Source of the DNA: Bacillus sp. F19
Lineage (GTDB): Bacteria > Bacillota > Bacilli > Bacillales > Bacillaceae
Assembly (NCBI GenBank): GCA_023823795.1
Contig: CP085710.1
Coordinates: 1,514,001 to 1,578,000 of the forward strand
Direction of reading: 5' to 3'
Length of the DNA: 64,000 nt
Made by a program: the position numbers and the translations under genes. Below the pieces are notes generated by a model. That model did not search any database. It saw only the letters and a list, made by a program, of their open reading frames with translations, and was not told the origin of the DNA. Each line of letters opens with the position of its first letter. Positions within the stretch are counted from its first letter, which is position 1. Below are positions 42,094-51,789 of the stretch, piece after piece.

Positions 42094-43857
42094 ATGTTAA
42101 AAGAAGCGGTTTACCACCGTCCTAAAAATAATTTTGCTTATGCTTATGATAAAGATACGCTGCACATCCGTCTGCAGACAAAGAAAAATGATGCTGAAAA
42201 GGTGAATTTGATCTGGGGGGATCCATTCACGTGGGAGCAGGAGAGTAAAGGAGTCTGGAAATGGAAGTCTGAGGAGCATATTAAGATGACTAAGCTTGGA
42301 AGGACGGAGCTTTACGATATTTGGACGGTTGCGCTTAAACCTCCGCATAGACGTTTGAAATATGGGTTTGAAATGATATCGGGAGATCAAACGCTCATTT
42401 TTACGGAGCAGGGATTTTTGGATAAAAAGCCGCAAGATCATAACGGGTACTATTTTACCTTCCCTTATATAAATGAAGAAGATATCTTTGCTGCCCCGTC
42501 ATGGGTCAAGGACACGGTCTGGTATCAGATTTTTCCTGAACGCTTTGCGAATGGAGACCAAGCACTGAACCCCAAAGATGCTTTGCCTTGGGGAAGTACG
42601 GAGCCGACAGCAGCGAACAGCTTCGGCGGAGACTTTGAAGGGGTCATTCAAAATATTAATTACCTGGTGAAGCTTGGCATTACGGGTATCTATTTTACCC
42701 CTATTTTTAAAGCTTTTTCGAATCACAAGTACGATACGATTGATTATTTAGAAATTGATCCGCAATTTGGGGACAAAGAAACGTTTAAAAAGTTAATGAA
42801 GGTCTGTCATGAAAATGGCATTAAAGTGATGCTTGATGCTGTGTTTAATCATTGCGGCTATGAGTTTCCCCCGTTTCAGGATGTGGTCGTAAACGGAGAA
42901 GCTTCAAAATATAAAGATTGGTTTCACATTGATCAGTTTCCGCTGAAAAAAGACGGCAAGGTTCATTACGAAACGTTCGGTTTCTCGGAAAATATGCCAA
43001 AGCTCAGAACAGGGAATCCTGAAGTGCGTGAATACTTGCTTGAGGTTGGGCGGTACTGGGTGAAGGAATTTGGCATTGACGGCTGGAGACTTGATGTTGC
43101 AAATGAGGTTTCCCATGACTTCTGGCGCGAGTTCCGCAAAGAAATCAAAACGATTGATCCTGAGGTTTATATTTTAGGAGAGGTATGGCATGATGCAATG
43201 CCTTGGCTGCAGGGTGATCAGTTTGATGCAGTGATGAATTATCCGTACACAAGTGTGGCAATAGACTTTTTTGCTCACGGAAAAGTAACAGCATCAGAGT
43301 TTATAAACCGAACGGCAGAAGCGCTTCTTATGTATCCTGCGCAAGTGTCGGAGGTTGCATTTAACTTGCTTGGAAGTCATGACACCCCTCGTATCGCTAC
43401 TGTCTGCGGAGAAAATACAGATAAAGTGAAGCAGCTTTTCACTTTTCTGCTCTCATCACCGGGCGCACCTTGTATTTATTATGGGGACGAAATAGGCATG
43501 ACGGGCATGATGGATCCAGGCTGCCGCAAATGCATGATTTGGGATGAGGAAAAACAGGACGGTGAATTATTGAAATTTATTACGCAGATGATTGAGCTTC
43601 GCAAAAACAATCCGGCATTCGGCAACAAGGGGAAAATTCAATTTGTTGAGGCTGGCCGAGAAGATCAGCATATCATGTATACAAAAACGTTTAACGATGA
43701 AAAAATCCTGTTTATTTTAAACGGGGCGGATCATCCAATTGATGCTTCTCTTCCTAAAGATTTGAAGAAGGCTTCATGCTTATTAACAGGTCAAGAGATT
43801 TCAGGTTCAACGCTTGAACTTGATGCCCATGGGCTCAGCATCATCTCATATGAATAA
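42094..43857 (+). CDS. Neopullulanase/cyclomaltodextrinase-type alpha-glycosidase (GH13)
   Basis: The 587-aa enzyme has the extra N-terminal beta domain (about 1-125) that marks the neopullulanase-maltogenic amylase-cyclomaltodextrinase group. The GH13 regions follow: VMLDAVFNHCG (region I), GWRLDVANE with the nucleophile Asp (II), ILGEVWHD with the acid Glu (III) and NLLGSHDTPRI (IV). It hydrolyses cyclodextrins, pullulan or maltodextrins in the cytoplasm, as there is no signal peptide. ATG 42094 is chosen because GGGGGAAC precedes it; the upstream in-frame ATG at 42073 overlaps the region next to the operator. No maltodextrin transporter is adjacent. Confidence 0.9.
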   Translation: MLKEAVYHRPKNNFAYAYDKDTLHIRLQTKKNDAEKVNLIWGDPFTWEQESKGVWKWKSEEHIKMTKLGRTELYDIWTVALKPPHRRLKYGFEMISGDQTLIFTEQGFLDKKPQDHNGYYFTFPYINEEDIFAAPSWVKDTVWYQIFPERFANGDQALNPKDALPWGSTEPTAANSFGGDFEGVIQNINYLVKLGITGIYFTPIFKAFSNHKYDTIDYLEIDPQFGDKETFKKLMKVCHENGIKVMLDAVFNHCGYEFPPFQDVVVNGEASKYKDWFHIDQFPLKKDGKVHYETFGFSENMPKLRTGNPEVREYLLEVGRYWVKEFGIDGWRLDVANEVSHDFWREFRKEIKTIDPEVYILGEVWHDAMPWLQGDQFDAVMNYPYTSVAIDFFAHGKVTASEFINRTAEALLMYPAQVSEVAFNLLGSHDTPRIATVCGENTDKVKQLFTFLLSSPGAPCIYYGDEIGMTGMMDPGCRKCMIWDEEKQDGELLKFITQMIELRKNNPAFGNKGKIQFVEAGREDQHIMYTKTFNDEKILFILNGADHPIDASLPKDLKKASCLLTGQEISGSTLELDAHGLSIISYE

Positions 43858-43961
43858 GGCCAAACAGCCGATTTCACATTTATGGGGAATCGGTTCTGCT
43901 ATTTTAAGGAGGTCTGAAACTGCTATAATATAGAAAAAGCAACTAAAAGGGGAGAATTCTT

Positions 43962-44996
43962 TTGAATGAAACGATGCAGCTGATCAAAGAGCTCGTGTCA
44001 ATACCGAGCCCATCAGGAAATACAAATGAAGTGATTACATATGTAGAAAACTATCTAGCTGAATGTCAAATAGAGACGAGACGCAATCGCAAAGGCGGAC
44101 TGCTTGCAACTATTCCGGGAAGAGACAATTCCCATCACCGCATGCTGACAGCGCATGTTGATACGCTTGGGGCAATCGTAAAAGAAATTAAAGCAAGCGG
44201 ACGGCTGACGATTGATTTAATCGGAGGTTTCAACTATAACTCAATTGAAGGTGAATATTGCAAAATCGAATCTTCATCGGGCAAGATGTTTACAGGCACA
44301 ATCCTGATGCACCAGACTTCTGTTCATGTCTATAAAGATGCAGGAAAAGCAGAACGGAATCAGGCCAACATGGAAATCCGTCTTGATGAGGTTGTGAAAA
44401 ACGCCGATGATGTCAGGGCACTCGGCATAGAAGTCGGAGACTTTGTTTCTTTTGATCCACGTGTTGAAGTGACGGATAATGGCTTTATTAAATCCCGCCA
44501 TTTAGACGATAAAGCAAGTGTTGCGCTTTTGCTTCAGCTTATGAAGCAAATCAAGGAAGAAAAATTGCTGCTTCCTTATACAACTCATTTTTTGATATCA
44601 AATAACGAAGAAATCGGCTACGGCGGAAACTCTAATATCACACCTGAAACAGTTGAATATTTAGCTGTTGATATGGGTGCGATGGGTGACGGACAGTCAA
44701 CGGATGAATACACCGTTTCGATTTGTGTGAAGGATGCAAGCGGTCCTTACCATTATGAGCTCCGCAAAAACTTAACGAATCTGGCGAAAGAGCATAACAT
44801 CGGCTATAAATTAGATATTTATCCTTACTATGGATCTGATGCCTCAGCAGCGATCCGTTCCGGCCATGATATTGTTCATGGATTAATCGGACCGGGAATC
44901 GACTCCTCACACGCGTTTGAACGCACTCACAAAGATTCGCTTGAAAATACAGCGAAGCTGCTTTATCACTATGTGAAATCTGCTATGGTGATGTAA
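43962..44996 (+). CDS. M42 family metallopeptidase
   Basis: The 344-aa product is a dinuclear aminopeptidase of family M42 (FrvX/YsdC type). Metal ligands are visible: His in LTAHVDTLG (about 66), bridging Asp in SRHLDDKASVA (about 180), Glu pair in ISNNEEIGYGG (general base and ligand, about 213), Asp in AVDMGA and the terminal His in GIDSSHAFERTH. These enzymes trim N-terminal residues from peptides in the cytosol; some were misnamed endoglucanases. TTG start after AAAGGGGAG. Its gene is 104 bases after the GH13 gene and may have its own promoter (CTGCTATAATATAG at 43919-43932 contains a TATAAT). Confidence 0.88.
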   Translation: MNETMQLIKELVSIPSPSGNTNEVITYVENYLAECQIETRRNRKGGLLATIPGRDNSHHRMLTAHVDTLGAIVKEIKASGRLTIDLIGGFNYNSIEGEYCKIESSSGKMFTGTILMHQTSVHVYKDAGKAERNQANMEIRLDEVVKNADDVRALGIEVGDFVSFDPRVEVTDNGFIKSRHLDDKASVALLLQLMKQIKEEKLLLPYTTHFLISNNEEIGYGGNSNITPETVEYLAVDMGAMGDGQSTDEYTVSICVKDASGPYHYELRKNLTNLAKEHNIGYKLDIYPYYGSDASAAIRSGHDIVHGLIGPGIDSSHAFERTHKDSLENTAKLLYHYVKSAMVM

Positions 44997-45012
44997 AAAT
45001 AGGTTCACCAGC

Positions 45013-45041
45013 AAGGAGCTGCGAAAAGCAGCTCCTTGTTT
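45013..45041 (+). terminator. Rho-independent terminator
   Basis: AAGGAGCTGC pairs with GCAGCTCCTT followed by GTTTAATT, after the M42 gene. Confidence 0.8.
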
Positions 45042-45141
45042 AATTCTACCTTAAATATATAGAAATGTTTTCCAAAAAAGAAATTTCTATGTTTTAATAG
45101 AAAATGTTAAATATTATGAATCTATTAAGCGGAGGTTTCAA

Positions 45142-48100
45142 ATGACGAAAAGAAAGTTTAGCAGTTTCATGGCAGTCATTCTGATTTTTGCCCTGTTTTT
45201 CAGTCAATTTCCTGTAAATGATGTTAAGGCAGCAGAAGCAGATGTACCGAAAGAAGAAGCGAAATTAACCATTTCAGAACCAGTAGAAGGCTTGTTTGAG
45301 GAATCGGAACAAGTACATTGGTACACGATAGATCCAACGGAAGCAGAAATTAAAGATTACACGCACCTGCGAGTAAAGCTTCAATCAGAAGCTGAATTGA
45401 ATGTAACGGTATATTCCAGTCTTGAAAATGCAGTTGATAATCGCGCATTCGACAGATATATGGGGTATTCTTATGCAGATCAACCGGCAGTCATTGATTT
45501 CCCGGTAGCATGGGCGGGACCTTTTTATATTAAAGTAGAGCATTACGCTGGTGAAGAAGAGAACACAGAAGAAGAGAACACAGAAGAAGAGATGACGATT
45601 GAGGAAGAGCCGTCAGAGCCACCCGCTTCCTATATGATCGGATATGATGGGATAACACTTCCTCCTTCTGAATATGTAAGTACGGAAGAGTGCCCGGCAG
45701 AGCTTAGCACAAAAGAAAGAGAAAACGGCAAAAACATCATAAATGACTTGAGAGCCATTCGTGAGGATGTGCTTGCTAAAACAGAAAATGGACAAGAATT
45801 GTCATCCATGTATTACAAAATTGCCCCATTCTTAAGCACGAAAATGGTTTTTAGCAAAACCACCCGTGATAACGTTTATCAAGATTTAATGCAATTAAAA
45901 GGCTTATTTACAGATGTTGCTGAAAAAGGCAGCAGCAGTACGTATAAAATTACAAAAGCCGATCAAGATGCAATCAATCGTCTATACACGACTGCACTTG
46001 AATCTGTACCGGCTTTCCTTCAGGATCAAATTGAGAAAACCGGGAAAAGCATCGGAATTTCAAACGTAACAAACAAAACAGTTTCTTCCATTTTACAAAT
46101 GGGCGGATATGCGTTACCTTCTGCAAGCAGCTATGAAAACCGCGTCATTGTAAAATTAAAAGAAGGCAAGAAACTAAGCAGTATACAGTCAAAAACAAAA
46201 TCATTCGGCATTCAGTCGGCTGCTTCGCTAAAAGCCAATAAATCTGTTTTTCCTGATATGTATGTCATGGAAGTAGAAGGAAGCTCATCAGGCTTTAAAG
46301 CTTCAGCGAGTTCTTTAAACACAGCAGCAGGAAAGCTTGCCAAGCTTCCTGAGGTAGAATTTGCCGAACCTGTTCAGCAATATAAAGCATTTACTGCTGA
46401 CGCTCAATATCCATATCAATGGCCGCTGAAAAACGCAGGAAAAGATGGCGGCACTGCTGATGCTGATATTAAATTTGAACAGCTTCACGAATTAATTAAA
46501 GGCAGAGAGCTGAATGATACCGTTATTGCCGTAGTTGACACTGGTGTTGATCATACACTAGCCGACCTTAACAGCAAAGTACTTGCGGATAACGGCTACA
46601 ATTTTATTGGAAAAAATTCAAATGCAATGGATGATCATGGGCATGGCACACATGTTTCGGGCATCATCGCTGCAGAGAACAATAACCATTACTCAATGTC
46701 AGGCATCAATTCACATGCTGAAATTCTTCCTGTAAAAGTCCTTGATGCAGCAGGAAGCGGCGACACGGAGCAAATTGCATTCGGAATTCGATATGCAGTT
46801 GATCAAGGTGCAGACGTGATCAACCTGAGTCTTGGCGGAGGATACAGCCGCGTCATCGAGAGTGCATTAAAATATGCTTACGATCATGATGTAACAGTTG
46901 TAGCAGCAAGCGGAAATGATGGCATGGAAGAGCTTTCTTACCCTGCTTCTTCTAAGTATGTTATCTCAGTAGGCGGAACAAACCGCATTGATCTAGTATC
47001 GGATTATTCCAACTATGGAAAAGGACTGGATCTAGTTGCACCAGGTACTGACATTCCTAGCTTAATGCCTGATGGCAATGTAACGAATATGACGGGAACA
47101 TCAATGGCAGCACCTCATGTTGCAGCAGCAGCCGGCCTGCTTCTTTCACATAATATGGATTTAACGCCAGGTGAAGTAGAACGAATCCTGACGAAATCTG
47201 CTGCTGACATTGCATTTGATGAACAAGATAACCCTATGGATGACTTCGAAGAGTATCCATATGACGAAGAATACCCGTATCCTGAAGAAGAAGTCATTCC
47301 AGGTTATGACACAGTTTCTGGCTGGGGCCGACTTGATGTATTCGGCGCTGTTAAAGCATTTGATCGAATGAATATTCCGGTGGAACGCATTTCTGGTTCA
47401 GACCGCTATGAAACAGCTGTAAAAGTATCAAAAGAAAGCTTTACTGGGTCCGGTACAGTTGTGATTGCAACAGGCAAAAATTATCCGGATGCATTAAGTG
47501 CAGCTCCTCTTGCCCATAAACACAAGGCCCCTCTTTTATTAACAGACACGAATTCACTTCCTGCTGTTGTAAAAGGTGAGCTTAAGCGCCTGGGAGCGAA
47601 AAAAGTTATTCTGGTTGGCGGAAAATCTGTCATAACAGCGAACGTAGAAAAAGAGCTGAAGGCTGCAGGCATAACAACGATTTCCAGAATCAGCGGCTTA
47701 GACCGTTATGAGACATCAGTTAATATTGCTAAACAGCTTGGTACGGCGGATCGTGCTGCAGTTGTTACAGGAGAAAGCTTTGCAGATGCCTTATCAATTG
47801 CACCAATCGCTGCATCGAAAACGATGCCAATATTACTGACAAAGAAAAATGCCATACCGAATTCTGTCAGCCAATACGTTAAATCAAGCAACATGAAGCA
47901 AACCTTTGTTATTGGAGGCGCAGCTGTTGTGCCTGATAAAATTGCTAAAGTTTTCCCAAATCATAAACGCATCAGCGGGGCGACTCGTTATGAAACAAAC
48001 AGCAGCATCATCAGCTACTTTGCAGCTGACTTGAATATGTCCAGTCCGTTTATTGCAACTGGAACAAACTACCCCGATGCATTGTCAGGTTCTGCTGCAG

Positions 48101-48261
48101 CAGCAGTTCATGGAAATCCTATGATTTTAACAAATCCAAAAGCAGCTGATCAAACAACGATCGATACAATTGCTGCTTATGCTGATTCAGCTAAAATGTA
48201 TTACATCATTGGCGGAGAAAATGCTCTTCCTGAATCTGCAATCAGCTCATTATTTGAATAA
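45142..48261 (+). CDS. Cell-wall-bound S8 subtilase with three CWB2 repeats
   Basis: The 1039-aa product has a signal peptide (1-30), a beta-rich prepeptidase-like domain (about 40-135), an acidic linker with a repeated EENTE unit (138-160), a helical region, a propeptide (about 330-415) and the S8 catalytic domain: Asp466 (AVVDTGVDH), His501 (DHGHGTHVSG), Asn592 (ASGNDG) and Ser654 (TGTSMAAPHV). A second acidic Tyr/Pro-rich insert (696-720) leads to three CW_binding_2 repeats (about 745-1039), each starting RISG.DRYET or similar. Such repeats bind anionic wall polymers. The enzyme is thus a wall-attached extracellular protease, with all catalytic residues present. It is followed by the tail of a lost paralogue. 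AAGCGGAGG precedes the ATG. Confidence 0.92.
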   Translation: MTKRKFSSFMAVILIFALFFSQFPVNDVKAAEADVPKEEAKLTISEPVEGLFEESEQVHWYTIDPTEAEIKDYTHLRVKLQSEAELNVTVYSSLENAVDNRAFDRYMGYSYADQPAVIDFPVAWAGPFYIKVEHYAGEEENTEEENTEEEMTIEEEPSEPPASYMIGYDGITLPPSEYVSTEECPAELSTKERENGKNIINDLRAIREDVLAKTENGQELSSMYYKIAPFLSTKMVFSKTTRDNVYQDLMQLKGLFTDVAEKGSSSTYKITKADQDAINRLYTTALESVPAFLQDQIEKTGKSIGISNVTNKTVSSILQMGGYALPSASSYENRVIVKLKEGKKLSSIQSKTKSFGIQSAASLKANKSVFPDMYVMEVEGSSSGFKASASSLNTAAGKLAKLPEVEFAEPVQQYKAFTADAQYPYQWPLKNAGKDGGTADADIKFEQLHELIKGRELNDTVIAVVDTGVDHTLADLNSKVLADNGYNFIGKNSNAMDDHGHGTHVSGIIAAENNNHYSMSGINSHAEILPVKVLDAAGSGDTEQIAFGIRYAVDQGADVINLSLGGGYSRVIESALKYAYDHDVTVVAASGNDGMEELSYPASSKYVISVGGTNRIDLVSDYSNYGKGLDLVAPGTDIPSLMPDGNVTNMTGTSMAAPHVAAAAGLLLSHNMDLTPGEVERILTKSAADIAFDEQDNPMDDFEEYPYDEEYPYPEEEVIPGYDTVSGWGRLDVFGAVKAFDRMNIPVERISGSDRYETAVKVSKESFTGSGTVVIATGKNYPDALSAAPLAHKHKAPLLLTDTNSLPAVVKGELKRLGAKKVILVGGKSVITANVEKELKAAGITTISRISGLDRYETSVNIAKQLGTADRAAVVTGESFADALSIAPIAASKTMPILLTKKNAIPNSVSQYVKSSNMKQTFVIGGAAVVPDKIAKVFPNHKRISGATRYETNSSIISYFAADLNMSSPFIATGTNYPDALSGSAAAAVHGNPMILTNPKAADQTTIDTIAAYADSAKMYYIIGGENALPESAISSLFE

Positions 48262-48443
48262 GTTTTGCGGGTTCTGCACTTGCGGCTCAATATTTAAGCC
48301 CGGTTGTTTTAACAAATCCAAATACTGCGAACGGCGCAACTAAAACTACTATTCAAAAGTATAAGGAACAAACATTTGTTTATTACATTCTCGGAGGAGA
48401 AAATGCTCTTCCTCAAAGTGCAATTGATCAGCTGTTTGAATAA
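48262..48443 (+). pseudogene. C-terminal tail of a second CWB2-repeat protein
   Basis: Directly after the protease stop, another frame (offset by one base) reads SFAGSALAAQYLSPVVLTNP NTAN, then YYILGGENALPQSAIDQLFE and stop. This matches the last CWB2 repeat of the upstream protein (YYIIGGENALPESAISSLFE) but with clear divergence, so it comes from a paralogue. I infer a tandem pair that collapsed by recombination between repeats. Confidence 0.75.
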
Positions 48444-48446
48444 AAG

Positions 48447-48474
48447 AAGCGCGGCTTGCTGCCGCGCTTTTAAA
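48447..48474. terminator. Terminator between convergent genes
   Basis: AAGCGCGGC pairs with GCCGCGCTT followed by TTAAAA; it lies between the CWB2 tail (plus) and the hydrolase (minus). Confidence 0.8.
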
Positions 48475-49111
48475 ATGCCTCAATCTTCGCCATCACTTCT
48501 TTTAATATATCCACGGAACCTACAGGATCACCATCCAATTCTAAACTATGATTCGCCAGAGGAATAAGGACGGAGTGAAGAGCAGGGTTTTCCTTCAGCT
48601 GTTGAAATCTATCTTCCTTATAATAAGGATCCTTATCGCCAATCATGCACAATCCTCGTTTTTTGCTCTTTACGATCGACCAAAAAACATCTTCTCTATT
48701 TAATAGCGGTGTTAACCAAATGACTTTTGCATCGAAAAAAGCTGTTCTGCCGAGCTCTGAAGCTAATGCAATGGTTCCGAGCGATTTTCCTATTAGATAA
48801 AAATCACTGTAAGTATGTGCGCTTAAGACAGTGTCGATTACGTTTCTTACATCTCTTTTTAAAGCCTCATCGATTTCTTCATTTGTAAAAGATTCATAGA
48901 ATGCTGAATTGTAATGATAATTGATGTGGAGCACGTCAGCATTCTTGTTTAAGAATACCCCTGTTGAATAATGAAAAAGAGGACCCTGGGCTGTATAGCC
49001 TAAGCCTGGAAGCATAATGGCAAGGCTTTTTGTGTTAGAATTTCTGCTGAGAAGTGTATATGGAATGTTAGCATTCTTAAATCCGGTTACAGAATCTGTT
49101 TTGATCTTCAT
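48470..49111 (-). CDS. Alpha/beta-fold hydrolase-like protein
   Basis: The product (213 aa) shows an alpha/beta hydrolase layout: LAIMLPGLGYTAQGPLFHYS near the N-terminus, the nucleophile elbow IGKSLGT (Ser at about 116), GDKDPYYKE as acid region and NHSLELDGD with the His. Substrate unknown. ATG 49111 follows GAGAGGGTG at a normal distance; the GTG at 49123 overlaps it. It is a single gene divergent from the ABC importer. Confidence 0.75.
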   Translation of the reverse strand: MKIKTDSVTGFKNANIPYTLLSRNSNTKSLAIMLPGLGYTAQGPLFHYSTGVFLNKNADVLHINYHYNSAFYESFTNEEIDEALKRDVRNVIDTVLSAHTYSDFYLIGKSLGTIALASELGRTAFFDAKVIWLTPLLNREDVFWSIVKSKKRGLCMIGDKDPYYKEDRFQQLKENPALHSVLIPLANHSLELDGDPVGSVDILKEVMAKIEAF

Positions 49112-49277
49112 CACTGGCTTCACCCTCTCTTTTCTAGTATTATACAGATAATTCCACTTTTGCTTAAGAGAAAGTTTTCGTTATTTGAAAAAAGATGCAT
49201 AACTCCTGAATATTTCGGGTAATAGAGAGTAAGGTATGACTATTTTTTTCATTATTATAATAGAAAAAGGTGAGCTG

Positions 49278-50225
49278 ATGATCCGCTTTGAGAACGTATC
49301 TAAGGTATATAAGGATGGTACAAAAGCCGTTAATGCTTTGGATTTAACCATAGAAAAAGGGGAGTTTTTTGTTTTTATCGGGCCTTCAGGCTGCGGGAAA
49401 ACAACAACAATGAAAATGATTAACCGTCTGATAGATGCAACGGCTGGATCTGTTTACATAGACGGAAAAAATGTTCATAACTACGACATTCATGAACTCC
49501 GCTGGAATATTGGGTATGTGCTGCAGCAGATTGCTCTGTTTCCGCATATGACGATTGAAGAAAATATCGCGATCGTTCCTGAGCTTAGAAAATGGGAAGC
49601 TGACAAAATCCGCAAGCGGACAGATGAGCTTCTTGAAATGGTAGGTCTTGAACCTGATACATATCGAACACGGAAACCGAGCGAATTATCCGGCGGTCAG
49701 CAGCAGAGAATCGGAGTCATCAGGGCGCTTGCTGCTGATCCTGATATCATTCTCATGGACGAGCCATTCAGCGCGCTAGATCCGATCAGCCGCGAAAAAC
49801 TGCAGCAGGATATGATTGATCTGCAAAAGCGGATTCATAAAACGATTGTATTTGTCACACATGATATGCAGGAGGCCTTGGCTTTAGGAGACCGCATTTG
49901 TGTGATGAAGGATGGAGAGGCTATTCAGGTTGATGCACCTGAAGCCATTATAGCGAATCCTGCTAATGAGTTTGTAAAGGAGTTTATCGGTCATCGTGCC
50001 GTGACAAATGTTCTAGAGGGTTCGATTGAAGGGTTTGTTCGTCCTCCTCAAGAAACAGATTCCCTGAAAGTCCCGTTGTCTTATTCAGCAGACATCAAGG
50101 AGGCCCTGGCTCGATTAGGAGAAGAAGATATGATTCCAATTGAACGGGATGGACAGATTATCGGAACCATTACAAGAGAGTCGGCCGTACAGTTTCTATC
50201 GGGGCAAACGGAAGAAAGAGGTTAA
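49278..50225 (+). CDS. ABC importer ATPase, quaternary amine / EgtV-OpuCA type
   Basis: The 315-aa ATPase has Walker A GPSGCGKTT (about 35-43), Q-loop VLQQIALFPHMTIEEN, signature LSGGQQQRIGVIRAL, Walker B IILMDEPFSALDPI and VTHDMQEAL. The QQIALFPHMT form and the C-terminal regulatory part with a CBS-like segment (about 250-312) are typical of OpuA/OpuC-type osmoprotectant importers. Start ATG 49278 follows AAAAAGGTGAG. Its stop is three bases before the permease gene, so they are one operon. Confidence 0.88.
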   Translation: MIRFENVSKVYKDGTKAVNALDLTIEKGEFFVFIGPSGCGKTTTMKMINRLIDATAGSVYIDGKNVHNYDIHELRWNIGYVLQQIALFPHMTIEENIAIVPELRKWEADKIRKRTDELLEMVGLEPDTYRTRKPSELSGGQQQRIGVIRALAADPDIILMDEPFSALDPISREKLQQDMIDLQKRIHKTIVFVTHDMQEALALGDRICVMKDGEAIQVDAPEAIIANPANEFVKEFIGHRAVTNVLEGSIEGFVRPPQETDSLKVPLSYSADIKEALARLGEEDMIPIERDGQIIGTITRESAVQFLSGQTEERG

Positions 50226-50228
50226 CGC

Positions 50229-51749
50229 ATGAATGAATTCATTGATGTTTTTAAAGATAGACAAGGCGAGCTATTATCTGCTTTGTTTGAACATATCCAA
50301 ATTTCGTTTATAGCTCTTTTGCTTGCTGTCATCATATCTATTCCCCTTGGCATTTATTTAACAAGAAAAACCAAAGCTGCAGAAGGTGTCATTGGAATCT
50401 CAGCAGTGCTCCAAACCATACCTTCCCTTGCTTTGCTTGGATTGCTGATACCGCTTGTCGGGATTGGAGTCGTACCAGCAATTATTGCCTTGGTTATTTA
50501 TGCACTGCTCCCAATCCTGAGAAATACATACACGGGAATTAAAGAGGTTGATCCTTCCTTAATTGAAGCGGCAAGAGCGATGGGAATGAACAATTCCAAG
50601 CGTCTGTTTAAAGTGGAGCTGCCTCTTGCCCTCCCGGTAATTATGGCCGGAATCCGGACAGCGATGGTGCTGATCGTAGGAACGACAACACTTGCAGCTC
50701 TAATAGGCGCAGGGGGATTAGGGAAACTGATTCTGCTTGGCATCGACCGCAACGATAACATGCTGATTTTACTTGGAGCAATTCCAGCGGCCCTTCTTGC
50801 AATCTTGTTTGATGTTCTCCTTCGTTTAGTTGAAAAAACATCAGCGAAAAGATCAATGAAAGCAGTTGGTATTGCAGGATTAATCGCAGTCTTAATTGTT
50901 GCTGTGCCGCTTGTATTTGGGACAGGGAAAAAAGATATCGTCATCGCCGGCAAACTTGGATCTGAGCCTGAAATTTTAATCAATATGTATAAGCTGCTGA
51001 TTGAGAAGGAGACAGATTTAGAAGTGGAAGTTAAACCTGGTCTCGGAAAAACCTCTTTTGTTTTCAATGCGCTAAAATCAGGAGATATTGATATTTACCC
51101 GGAATTCACTGGTACCGCCATTACTACATTTTTAAAAGAGGAAGCAGTAAGCAACAATCGAAACGAAGTGTATGAGCAGGCCAAAATAGGTATGATGGAA
51201 GAATTTGATATGGCCTACCTTGAGCCGATGAAATTTAACAACACATACACTCTAGCCGTGCCCCAGGAAGCAGCAGAACAATTTGGCCTTGAAAAAATGT
51301 CAGATTTAAAACAAGTGGCAGGCAATATGAAGGCTGGTTTTACACTTGAATTTACTGATCGTGAGGACGGATATAAAGGTATCCAAAAGCTTTATGAAAC
51401 AACCTTTCCAAACTTAAAAACGATGGAGCCAAAGCTGCGTTACGAAGCCATTCAGTCTGGTGAAATCAATTTAATTGATGCATATTCTACAGACAGTGAG
51501 CTGCAGCAATACAACTTAACAGTTCTAGAAGATGATAAAAACTTATTCCCGCCTTATCAGGGTGCACCGTTATTGAAAAAAGAAACGCTTGAAGAGCATC
51601 CGGAGATTGAGGACGCGCTAAATAATCTCGCAGGAAAAATTACGGACGATGAAATGCGGGATATGAACTATCAGGTAAATGTTGAAGGAAAGCAAGCTTC
51701 AGAAGTGGCGAAAGAGTACCTTCAAAAAGAAGGCCTGCTGAAAGAATAG
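50229..51749 (+). CDS. Fused ABC permease and substrate-binding protein (EgtU/OpuC-like)
   Basis: The 506-aa protein joins a permease (about 1-230, six helices; the EAA loop reads EAARAMGMNNSKRLFKVELP) to a type-F extracytoplasmic binding domain (about 235-506). The latter starts IVIAGKLGSEPEILINMYKL and has GKTSFVFNALKSGDIDIYPE FTGTA. This fused build and the GKLGSEPEIL opening resemble EgtU of S. pneumoniae (an ergothioneine importer) and BilEB of Listeria. Carnitine, choline or betaine uptake is the alternative; the ligand cage cannot be judged by eye. Adjacent to the ATPase gene with a 3-base gap. A terminator follows. Confidence 0.85.
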   Translation: MNEFIDVFKDRQGELLSALFEHIQISFIALLLAVIISIPLGIYLTRKTKAAEGVIGISAVLQTIPSLALLGLLIPLVGIGVVPAIIALVIYALLPILRNTYTGIKEVDPSLIEAARAMGMNNSKRLFKVELPLALPVIMAGIRTAMVLIVGTTTLAALIGAGGLGKLILLGIDRNDNMLILLGAIPAALLAILFDVLLRLVEKTSAKRSMKAVGIAGLIAVLIVAVPLVFGTGKKDIVIAGKLGSEPEILINMYKLLIEKETDLEVEVKPGLGKTSFVFNALKSGDIDIYPEFTGTAITTFLKEEAVSNNRNEVYEQAKIGMMEEFDMAYLEPMKFNNTYTLAVPQEAAEQFGLEKMSDLKQVAGNMKAGFTLEFTDREDGYKGIQKLYETTFPNLKTMEPKLRYEAIQSGEINLIDAYSTDSELQQYNLTVLEDDKNLFPPYQGAPLLKKETLEEHPEIEDALNNLAGKITDDEMRDMNYQVNVEGKQASEVAKEYLQKEGLLKE

Positions 51750-51754
51750 AGAAT

Positions 51755-51789
51755 AAAAAGAGAGAATCCAACTGGAATTCTCTCTTTTT
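51755..51789 (+). terminator. Rho-independent terminator
   Basis: AAAAAGAGAGAATTCC-like arm (AAAAAGAGAGAATCC) pairs with GGAATTCTCTCTTTTT. Confidence 0.85.

Noticed and set aside
50498-51067. 189-aa minus-strand frame inside the permease gene
   Set aside because: Shadow of the permease/binding-protein gene; Ser/Ile/Pro-rich composition typical of antisense reading.
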